A DNA stretch of 64,000 nucleotides from Desertibacillus haloalkaliphilus. GTDB taxonomy: Bacteria; Bacillota; Bacilli; Bacillales; KJ1-10-99. Of this stretch, positions 26,112 through 33,300 are shown piece by piece. The position numbers and the translations under genes were made by a program. The notes below the pieces were generated by a model. It did not search any database, was not told the origin of the DNA, and worked only from the letters and a program-made list of their open reading frames with translations. The DNA lies in the NCBI RefSeq assembly GCF_019039105.1, contig NZ_JAHPIV010000010.1, positions 48,378-112,377 of the forward strand, in the 5' to 3' direction. Each line of letters starts with the position of its first letter. Positions within the stretch are counted from its first letter, which is position 1.

Positions 26112-27032
26112 TTATGCGCCATGTTCACTGAGCCAAGTAAGAACGTTCGCAAATTGTTGTACCTCTTTACTCTCATGAAAAGATTGAAACGGGCAACCTT
26201 TACGTTTGAGTCGAGTTCGAACGACATCGAGGGAAAATTGACGAGGATGCAGGTTTTCGTTGACTTCTTTCCAATCAAGTGGTGTAGCAACGAGTGCTTG
26301 ATCATTGCCACGACAAGAATAGGGGGCAATGATCGTTTTGCCTTCTGCGTGCTGAACGTAGTCGATATATAGCCGCTTGCCGCGATGCTTTTTTAATCGT
26401 TCCGTTGTAAACCAAGCGGTGTTCTTTTTGACTAAATATTCGGCGATAAACGCCGTAAAGCGTCTCGTATCCGCATAGCTAAACTTGTTGTTTTCTAATG
26501 GTAGGTAAACTTGTAACCCTTTATTTCCTGACGTTTTGACGTAAGTGATGAGCTGAAGCTTGTCACAAATCTGTTTTAGTTGTAGTGCAGCTTCGACGGC
26601 TAGTGAAAATTCGTTTTGGGATGGCGGATCTAAATCAAAGACGATTTCACTTGGGTGTCTGGCATGATAGGGTTGAAAAGGAATGTGGTATTCAATCGCG
26701 GCTTGGTTTCCGAGCCATAATAAAGTAGCGATATCATTACAGAGGAGATAGTCAATCCCCTCATGTGTAACCGTTTTGATAAATGTGGGTGCGTAGTCAG
26801 GGCAATTTTTTTGATAAAAAGATTCTTTATGAATTCCATTGGGAAAACGGATTACAGTGAGCAATCGTTCATTTAAAAATGGGAGCATGAATGGAGCAAC
26901 CTCACTTAAGTAGTGTAGATAATCTATTTTTTTAATTCCTAATCGACGCCATAGAAGTTTCTCTGGGTTTGAGATCGATAATTTTTTTCCTGCTACCATT
27001 AATTCTGAATGTGCTTTTGTAAATTTTCCCAT
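26112..27032 (-). CDS. LigD-type primase-polymerase (NHEJ)
   Basis: A 306-residue archaeo-eukaryotic-primase-type polymerase as found in LigD, used to fill or extend ends during non-homologous end joining. Family features: ISNPEKLLWRR, the catalytic VFDLDPP, TSGNKGLQVYLPL, and RLYIDYVQHAEGKTIIAPYS. It is a separate protein rather than fused to the ligase. ATG 27032 follows GGGAGG by 7 nt and overlaps the end of the ligase gene by 34 bp, so the two are translationally coupled with ku upstream. Confidence 0.9.
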   Translation of the reverse strand: MGKFTKAHSELMVAGKKLSISNPEKLLWRRLGIKKIDYLHYLSEVAPFMLPFLNERLLTVIRFPNGIHKESFYQKNCPDYAPTFIKTVTHEGIDYLLCNDIATLLWLGNQAAIEYHIPFQPYHARHPSEIVFDLDPPSQNEFSLAVEAALQLKQICDKLQLITYVKTSGNKGLQVYLPLENNKFSYADTRRFTAFIAEYLVKKNTAWFTTERLKKHRGKRLYIDYVQHAEGKTIIAPYSCRGNDQALVATPLDWKEVNENLHPRQFSLDVVRTRLKRKGCPFQSFHESKEVQQFANVLTWLSEHGA

Positions 27033-27970
27033 GTGCAATCCTCCCACTGTTGATCAAAACGAAATTGTACGAAGCGTGGTTCACGTAGTTGTTGTTTATA
27101 AATCTCTAAAAATTGTAGTTCAACACAGATGCTCGGTTCAACTTCTATTCGTTGCTTACTTTCTTGTGATTTATTTTTTTTAATAATCTCCGTTAACGCA
27201 TAGTTTTCCTCTTGTGATAGGCCATGGCTAAAGACCCCGATGGGGGTGAATGTGCCGTTTTTTATGATCGAAACATGAAAGTACCCATTGCTTTTATCGT
27301 AGCCACTTAAAATAAAGACGCCGAACTTATAATTTTTAATTTTTAGCCACTGTTTCGTTCTTACACCGGAATGCCAAAAGCTGTCTGTTTGTTTGGCGAT
27401 GATCCCTTCACCGTTGTGTGTAGTGACCGTTCTCCATATCCGGTCTTTATTTGTTTCATACGGCACGAACTGTAACGTTCTTCTTGATTCCACCTCAACC
27501 TCCGTTGGGAATTGTAGTTTCTGGAAGAGAGAAGCTAACCGTTGCTTTCGTTCTAAATAGCGATGCGTTGAGGTTAACACTTCTCCTTGACTAGCGAGGA
27601 GGTCAAAGGCCAATAAACAAGCAGGGTGCTTTTTGCTTGCTTCTGCAATGACTTGTTGCTGTTTCACCCTCCCTCGTTGTTGGATGCGTTCAAAGTTTGC
27701 TTTATACTTTGAATCAAGAATGCCTATTTCTCCATCGATGACAACAGGGAGTAGAGAACGGAGCTTTTCCTTATAGGAAAGTAGCGCTGTTGTCACCTCA
27801 GGAAATATATGATTCAAGCTCTTTTGATTACGACTTAAGATATGGAGTTCTTGCTCGCTGAAATATATGATCGTACGAAATCCATCATACTTTAATTCAT
27901 AGACCCAGCGTTCCCCTTGTGGGATTGTTTGGGTGAGTGATGGAAGCATCGGTTTCAGTTGCTTAATCAC
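26999..27970 (-). CDS. ATP-dependent DNA ligase (LigD ligase domain)
   Basis: A 323-residue ligase. The adenylated lysine lies in ELKYDGFRTI (motif I, about residue 28); further motifs are VVIDGEIG, LLAFDLLA, EGIIAKQTDSFW and QWLKIKN. The OB domain is present (GVFILSGYDKS), but there is no nuclease or polymerase domain. The GTG start at 27970 overlaps the ku stop by one base (TAGTG). In B. subtilis LigD (YkoU) the ligase and polymerase are one protein; here they are split. Confidence 0.92.
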   Translation of the reverse strand: MIKQLKPMLPSLTQTIPQGERWVYELKYDGFRTIIYFSEQELHILSRNQKSLNHIFPEVTTALLSYKEKLRSLLPVVIDGEIGILDSKYKANFERIQQRGRVKQQQVIAEASKKHPACLLAFDLLASQGEVLTSTHRYLERKQRLASLFQKLQFPTEVEVESRRTLQFVPYETNKDRIWRTVTTHNGEGIIAKQTDSFWHSGVRTKQWLKIKNYKFGVFILSGYDKSNGYFHVSIIKNGTFTPIGVFSHGLSQEENYALTEIIKKNKSQESKQRIEVEPSICVELQFLEIYKQQLREPRFVQFRFDQQWEDCTWENLQKHIQN

Positions 27971-28815
27971 TAGCCTGTTGCCTTTTTCTTACGGGGTGCT
28001 TTTTTCTTTTTTGGAGTCTCTGCTTCTGCTTCTGCTTCTGTTTTTGTTGGTTTTGACTTATCAATGCTCGCTTGTAGCGCTTCCATCAAGTCAACAACAT
28101 TTCTCTCTGGGGCTTCTTGGGCGACCGTACCTTCATTACCTGCAATTTTCGCTTGGATTAATTCCATTAATTTTGAGCGATAGTCATCCGTGTATTTTTC
28201 TGGTTCAAAGGTCGTTGATAATTGCTCAATCAATTGGACAGCTGTTTCCATTTCTTTTTCATTCAGTTCGATATCTTCTGGGACACCAGGAACTTGGTTC
28301 ACTTGGCGAACCTCATCAGGATAATGGATCGTCTCAAGGATCAGTGCGTTTTTGTAGGCGCGAACTGCAGCTAACTGCTCTTTGGAACGAATCGTTATTT
28401 TTGCTAAGCCGATCTTACCTGACTGTTCAATCGCATTTTTTAATAGCATGTACGGTTTTTCACCATGTTCGTTAGGGCCGACGAAATAAGACTTATTAAA
28501 ATAAACAGGATCAATTTCATCTAGTTTCACAAAGTCGATAATTTCAACGCTTTTGTTTTGTTCAGCTTTTAAATTCTCTAATTCTTCGTCTTCGATGATG
28601 ACATATTTTCCTGGTTCATATTCATATCCTTTGACAATATCATCTGCTGCCAGTTCCTTGCCACAGGACGGACATACTTTTTCATATTTAATCGGTGTGT
28701 GACATTCTTTGTGTAGCGAACGCATTTTTATATCTTTATCTTCTGTGGCGGCATAGAGTTTGATCGGGATATGAACAAGTCCAAAGCTTATCGATCCTTT
28801 CCACATCGTATGCAT
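27970..28815 (-). CDS. ku: DNA end-binding protein Ku
   Basis: A 281-residue bacterial Ku. The beta-barrel core starts with WKGSISFGLVHIPIKLY; a CPSCGKELAADDIVKGYEYE segment follows; the C-terminal extension is Glu/Lys-rich with a KKKKAPRKKKATG tail, typical of DNA-binding Ku tails. It binds double-strand ends and recruits the ligase and polymerase encoded directly downstream. AGGAAGTG lies 7 nt before ATG 28815. In Bacillus this system acts mainly during spore outgrowth; expression in the forespore is likely but no promoter was assigned. Confidence 0.95.
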   Translation of the reverse strand: MHTMWKGSISFGLVHIPIKLYAATEDKDIKMRSLHKECHTPIKYEKVCPSCGKELAADDIVKGYEYEPGKYVIIEDEELENLKAEQNKSVEIIDFVKLDEIDPVYFNKSYFVGPNEHGEKPYMLLKNAIEQSGKIGLAKITIRSKEQLAAVRAYKNALILETIHYPDEVRQVNQVPGVPEDIELNEKEMETAVQLIEQLSTTFEPEKYTDDYRSKLMELIQAKIAGNEGTVAQEAPERNVVDLMEALQASIDKSKPTKTEAEAEAETPKKKKAPRKKKATG

Positions 28816-28965
28816 CGATTTTCACTTCCTTTTCTAAGGTAGATGTTTGTCGACCTTTCAATGATTTTTGGAATATAGATGTTTTATTATTTTTTCTCTA
28901 CGTTATAATTACATGAGTGTTATCTTTTTCCTAAGCTACGAGTGAAAATGAGGGGGATGAGAGGA

Positions 28966-29154
28966 ATGGTGAAAAATTTTCATTGTTGTGCCACGTGTGT
29001 TCATTTTGATGTGATGAAAACAACGAAGAACACGGTGAGGGTGTGTCGTCGATTAGGGTTTGAAACAAAATCACATTATCAGTTTAATTGCTGGACCCCT
29101 AAAGAGAATGTTCAGAAGTTAATCGATAAAGATCAGTCATCTTCAACCGAATGA
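28966..29154 (+). CDS. small cysteine-rich protein, 62 residues
   Basis: HCCATCVHF near the start and VCRRLGF ... NCWTPK further on give five cysteines that could bind a metal. AGGGGG at 28951-28956 supports ATG 28966 over the upstream in-frame ATGs. It is divergent from ku. No family recognised. Confidence 0.6.
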   Translation: MVKNFHCCATCVHFDVMKTTKNTVRVCRRLGFETKSHYQFNCWTPKENVQKLIDKDQSSSTE

Positions 29155-29382
29155 TAAGTGGATCGGTGATATTGGCAAGAAAAGGTGAGGGCAAAAAAAC
29201 CAAGCATGAACAAGGGTTGGGATTATAAACTAGGACTAGTTCTCAAGGTTGAATATTGGCTATGTTTAAATTGTGAAAAAAACACTTGTCTTATTGAGCG
29301 TTTGTGATGATAATTAAGATGGTAGTTGTTGTATTTAAATGGATTGTACTGTTTTATAAATAATAATAAGGAAGTGTTTTCG

Positions 29383-29901
29383 ATTAGGGGGAAATTTTTT
29401 TCTTTTTTTAAAGAATGGATAAACACGCCTGTTCGACTAGGGATAACAGTTTTGTTTCTCCTATATATTGGTGTCCTTCTTTATGTAACGTTGTTTGCAT
29501 GGAATTATGGTGCTTCGCTTGGACCAGAAGGCCCTGGTGGAAGAAATTATAATCTGATGCCTTTTCGAAGCATTTATCGCATTGCTGTCTTTAGTCCGGA
29601 CATTAGAGATCCGATCCGGATCTTACTTGGTAACGTTATTTTATTTATTCCCTTTGGGTTTTTGATGCCGCTTGTCTTTAAGCCGCGTGCGCGATCGTTT
29701 CTTAAAGTGACTGCTCTAGGAATGATGGTGTCGATCTCGATTGAATTGTATCAGTTTTTATTTACGTACCGAGTGGCTAATGTTGACGATGTGATTTTAA
29801 ATACAACGGGAGCTGCAGTTGGGTTTTGTCTATTTTACATCGGACATCGACTAAAAAAGCGAATCATTGTTATTCCTTCGAATACAAAAAAACCATCCTA
29901 A
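29383..29901 (+). CDS. VanZ-family membrane protein
   Basis: About 172 residues with four membrane helices and the VanZ features NLMPFRSIYRI, LLGNVILFIPFGFLMP and RVANVDDVILNTTGAAVGF. VanZ proteins affect lipoglycopeptide susceptibility in some bacteria, but most are of unknown role. The frame is open to 29326 but no ATG/GTG/TTG has a usable ribosome site: AGGAAGTG (29369-29376) contains the GTG itself. ATT 29383, 6 nt after that site, gives the N-terminus RGKFFSFFKEW and is proposed as an AUU start. Upstream 29155-29370 shows no gene. Confidence 0.75.
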   Translation: MRGKFFSFFKEWINTPVRLGITVLFLLYIGVLLYVTLFAWNYGASLGPEGPGGRNYNLMPFRSIYRIAVFSPDIRDPIRILLGNVILFIPFGFLMPLVFKPRARSFLKVTALGMMVSISIELYQFLFTYRVANVDDVILNTTGAAVGFCLFYIGHRLKKRIIVIPSNTKKPS

Positions 29902-29903
29902 AA

Positions 29904-29938
29904 AAACGAGCAACCGTGAAAATGTTGCTCGTTTTTCA
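29904..29938. terminator. bidirectional terminator
   Basis: AAACGAGCAAC pairs with GTTGCTCGTTT, with A-run and T-run on the two sides. Confidence 0.85.
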
Positions 29939-29939
29939 T

Positions 29940-30578
29940 TTATGAGAGGCCGATTTTGGCATCTGTTCGTTTTTTCCAAAGTCGATAACAAACAAAAACA
30001 ATCCCAAGAAAGCTACTATAGACAGCAATGGTTGCGAAAATATCACTCGGGTTTGTCAGTAGTGTATTTCCGACAAAAGCGAACAAAAACATCGAAGGGA
30101 CCTTTCCTAGTGATGAGGCAACCGCATAGCTGATAAAGGTCACTCGACTTAAAGCCGAATAAATATTGACAATGATCGAAGGGATGATTGGGATAAGACG
30201 AGTAATGAAAATGGTGAGAAACGCGTTTTTTTCAAATAAAATGGTGATTCTCTCTAACGGTTTATAGCTTCGTAACACTTTGATTCCCCAATCATGATAA
30301 CCGTACCTAACGACAATGAACATAATGATGGACGCTAGGGACGAACCAATCCAGGTAACAAGAGCACCAAGAGCAGGACCGTAAGCAGCACCGATCACAC
30401 CTCCGATAATTGGATACGGGATGATCGGAAACAAGGCCATCAGTGTTGCAATCACCGTTGTCATAACAACATAGTCATTGCCACCGTGACGAATCCAATC
30501 GAGGAGACTTTCTCCATATAAATAGATGAGGAGACCAATAATGAGATAACTACTTGCGACAATTAATTTTTTGTACAT
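29940..30578 (-). CDS. TVP38/TMEM64 (VTT-domain) membrane protein
   Basis: A 212-residue, six-helix protein. The VTT (SNARE-associated/DedA-like) core is seen as PIIPYPIIGGVIGAAYGPAL, WIGSSLASIIMFIVVRYG and FITRLIPIIPSIIVN. Bacterial relatives take part in lipid scrambling or envelope homeostasis; the role here is unknown. GGAG precedes ATG 30578. It converges on the VanZ gene at a shared terminator. Confidence 0.85.
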   Translation of the reverse strand: MYKKLIVASSYLIIGLLIYLYGESLLDWIRHGGNDYVVMTTVIATLMALFPIIPYPIIGGVIGAAYGPALGALVTWIGSSLASIIMFIVVRYGYHDWGIKVLRSYKPLERITILFEKNAFLTIFITRLIPIIPSIIVNIYSALSRVTFISYAVASSLGKVPSMFLFAFVGNTLLTNPSDIFATIAVYSSFLGIVFVCYRLWKKRTDAKIGLS

Positions 30579-30774
30579 AAGAACTCCTATATTTGTTTTG
30601 TTTTTATTCTAGTATACAATGAAAATGACATCATTTACATGAATAAAAGTTGGAATCTGACTCCGTTTCAGAAGTTTCGGTTTTCTGCAAAATTCTTTTC
30701 AAGTTATTGCTAGTTTGATAATATATATAATACAAAGTTGTTTAGTAGGAATTATGGTGAGGGGAGAATAAATA

Positions 30775-30831
30775 ATGAGAGTAAAACGATTACTAACGGT
30801 CTTTATCATGACTAGAAGGAAGCGGTTGTAA
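30775..30831 (+). pseudogene. 18-codon leader or possible copC remnant
   Basis: GAGGGGAG precedes an ATG frame of 18 codons, whose basic-hydrophobic start (MRVKRLLTVFIM) looks like a truncated signal peptide and whose end is RRKRL. Its stop overlaps the copD start (TAATG), a translational-coupling arrangement. CopC normally precedes or is fused to CopD and ends in a helix plus basic tail, so an internal deletion of copC could leave this. A leader peptide is the alternative. Confidence 0.4.
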
Positions 30832-32447
30832 TGGTGATCATCAGTGATGCCTTGTTATATGTAAGTTTTTCACTGTTAATGGGGCTTTTGATTTTTGAAC
30901 TAGTACCACGGAAGTATCGGCCAGCGTTTCGTGTTTCTAACCGGTTTTTCTTCGGTGTTGTAGGCAGTGTTATGGTCCTTACACTGGTCCCTGTTATTTC
31001 TGTTACTAGCTACATTGTCCATCAGTTTGAGGCTAACTTGTTTCATACCTTTCAACAAATCTTGTTTTCTTACTCGATCGGGCATGCGTGGCTTGTAGTG
31101 ATGTTGTTTTCATGTCTCCTACTGTTTACTAGGGCAAGATTGAATCAAGCTCAAGTGCTCATCGTTCGCATTTTGCCGCTCATATGTGCGATCGCTATCG
31201 TTTTTGCAGCCAGTTGGGCAAGTCATGCTGCTTCATTAGAACCTTTGTATGGATTTTTGGCTAATAGCCTTCATTTCCTTGCAGTTACGGTATGGATTGG
31301 AATTATGCTCGTGGTCAGTTGGTTTAGTACGACAGATGAACGGTGGCTACCATATCTACGCTGGTACACGCCAGTGGCTATTAGCTGTGTTGCTATAATC
31401 ATACTTTCAGGGTTTGCCTTAATGTCGTTGATCACACCAGAATATGTGAATTCATGGGTATTAACGTATGGGCAGCTGTTACTGCTAAAACATTTACTGT
31501 TTATCCCTTTGTTGATGTATGGATTAATTAACGGCTTTTTGATGACTCGAAAGTTAAAACAAATGCCGACATTTAGTCCAAAGAAGTGGTTGCGAGCTGA
31601 AGCTGTGATTGCTCTGGCTGTTTTTGTTGTCACGGCGGTCATGACGGAACAAACGCCACCACATGACGTTGCAAGGACGTTACAATTTGAACAGCCTTCA
31701 GCGTTGTTTTTAGTATTTCATGAGTTAAATTATGGTGATCAATTTACGATCGGTTTATCAAGTCTCTCTATTGGCTTTATGGTGCTAGCCGTTATTCTTT
31801 TAATGATGATCATCCGACGCTTCAAACGAAATGGATCGGCACGTTTAAGTCTCGTTCTTACAGCTTGCTTTCTTTTATCAAGTTACACAGCAGTGATGAC
31901 AAGTGTTGAATCATCAACGTTGATTAGTGATGATAGCCGCTATGAGACAATGGAGGATGCAATTAGAGAAAGTGTTGCAGGTGAACCGAATGTTTTGCAG
32001 AGTCAGCCATATAAAGAGCGATATACGGTTGTCTTATATGAAGTCAACCAAGAATTATTAGTCACTGAATTGCTACTCAATGACCAGGAAAACGGAGGCT
32101 ATTACCGTTTGCAGGATTCGACCTTAACTGTTGGTGGAATTCCGATTTCTGAATCTGACCACAAAATTCGAACGTTTAAACTTGAAGGTGGATTATGGGT
32201 TGGTGATAAGGACTATACGTACGTGACGATCGGGTTTGTTAATGAACCTGCGCATGTGGCTGATGTTGTTATTCATTATGAAGGCGCAAAAGACGAGGTA
32301 GAGATCATCAACCAATCGTTCCTAAATATTGCGACTGCCAACGAGGAGTGGGACCCCAATCACCCGATTGAGTTTGTCTCCTCTGATGGAGAAGTGATCG
32401 GAGGTTATATGAGAGGGGTTATGGAGCAAGGTGTATATTGTCATTAG
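30831..32447 (+). CDS. CopD-family membrane protein with C-terminal extracellular domain
   Basis: A 538-residue protein with eight or more helices. The CopD copper-resistance region includes ASWASHAASLEPLYGFLANS, LHFLAVTVWIG and a KHLLFIPLLMYGLINGF block, with histidines suited to copper handling. After the last helix (about 345-362) a soluble domain of about 170 residues lies outside. It should move or bind copper at the membrane. ATG 30831 overlaps the stop of a short upstream frame. No intact CopC or YcnI-like partner is adjacent. Confidence 0.8.
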   Translation: MVIISDALLYVSFSLLMGLLIFELVPRKYRPAFRVSNRFFFGVVGSVMVLTLVPVISVTSYIVHQFEANLFHTFQQILFSYSIGHAWLVVMLFSCLLLFTRARLNQAQVLIVRILPLICAIAIVFAASWASHAASLEPLYGFLANSLHFLAVTVWIGIMLVVSWFSTTDERWLPYLRWYTPVAISCVAIIILSGFALMSLITPEYVNSWVLTYGQLLLLKHLLFIPLLMYGLINGFLMTRKLKQMPTFSPKKWLRAEAVIALAVFVVTAVMTEQTPPHDVARTLQFEQPSALFLVFHELNYGDQFTIGLSSLSIGFMVLAVILLMMIIRRFKRNGSARLSLVLTACFLLSSYTAVMTSVESSTLISDDSRYETMEDAIRESVAGEPNVLQSQPYKERYTVVLYEVNQELLVTELLLNDQENGGYYRLQDSTLTVGGIPISESDHKIRTFKLEGGLWVGDKDYTYVTIGFVNEPAHVADVVIHYEGAKDEVEIINQSFLNIATANEEWDPNHPIEFVSSDGEVIGGYMRGVMEQGVYCH

Positions 32448-32542
32448 AAATTTGTCGACAAAAAAGTTGTTTTAGATGTAGGAATTTTCTCTCTTTTCTA
32501 TAATATATTGCTTACAAGTGAAAAGAAAAGGGGAGTGCTACA

Positions 32543-32695
32543 ATGGAAGCTAGTGATGCTCGTATTAAAAAGTGGTTGGTCAGTTTAGGGGTCATCTTTT
32601 TCATTGCCTTATTCACCTATCAAAATGAAGAAGACCCCATTCAACTCCCTACTCATTCAACAACACAAGTCGAATATGAAATGTCTAGTGATTAG
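32543..32695 (+). CDS. small single-pass membrane protein, 50 residues
   Basis: A basic N-terminus, one helix (WLVSLGVIFFIALFTY, about residues 11-26) and an acidic outside tail. AAAAGGGGAG lies 6-8 nt before ATG 32543. Function unknown. Confidence 0.6.
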   Translation: MEASDARIKKWLVSLGVIFFIALFTYQNEEDPIQLPTHSTTQVEYEMSSD

Positions 32696-32744
32696 TTATC
32701 TATAAACGAAGTGTTATCAAGCGAAAAGGGCTTCCCTTAAAAAA

Positions 32745-32782
32745 ACGGTATTCACCCTACCTACATGAGGTGAGCCGTCTTT
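32745..32782 (+). terminator. probable terminator
   Basis: ACGGTATTCACC pairs imperfectly with GGTGAGCCGT, then CTTTAAT. Confidence 0.5.
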
Positions 32783-32963
32783 AATAGGGATTAGGCTCTT
32801 TTTGCGCTCTAGGAGTTATAGAGCGGGATGAATGAGGAAATAATGGAAACAAGCAGATGTTGAAGATTTGTCGATTTTGTGAATGATTTGACGTACGAAA
32901 TGAATTGTATTTGGAAAACTTTTAACGTAAAATTATTGCAATGAAACAAGAAGGAGGTATTAA

Positions 32964-33182
32964 ATGGAATTTAGCTATTCGGATATGTCAACTCATGAGA
33001 TTATTGCGTACTACAAACGAGTGAAAAATTACCTTGATCAAGGCTTTCGGGCTGAAGGATTACGAGATGAGCTCGTTGTCATTTCCAACACGTTTAAGGA
33101 AAAAGAAATGGATGATAGCCAGAATTCATTCTCAAATTATTTAGCGGAAATCCATCAATATCTATTAACGATTAGACATTAG
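32964..33182 (+). CDS. hypothetical protein, 72 residues
   Basis: A soluble helical protein (DMSTHEIIAYYKRVKNYLDQ ... NYLAEIHQYLLTIRH). AAGGAGGT lies 6 nt before ATG 32964. It stands about 120 bp before the SpoVK-like gene, separated by a probable terminator. No family recognised. Confidence 0.65.
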   Translation: MEFSYSDMSTHEIIAYYKRVKNYLDQGFRAEGLRDELVVISNTFKEKEMDDSQNSFSNYLAEIHQYLLTIRH

Positions 33183-33220
33183 GCAAGAGAGCTCCTTTGA
33201 AAGCTTTCTTGTCTTTTATT
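33183..33220 (+). terminator. probable terminator
   Basis: CAAGAGAGCT pairs with AGCTTTCTTG (one mismatch), followed by TCTTTTATTTTT. Confidence 0.6.
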
Positions 33221-33300
33221 TTTGGAAAGAACGCATCGTTAATGATAAAATAAAGGATAGAGGATCTAAGAGAAAAACAGCAGCTAGGTTGGTGGTAACC

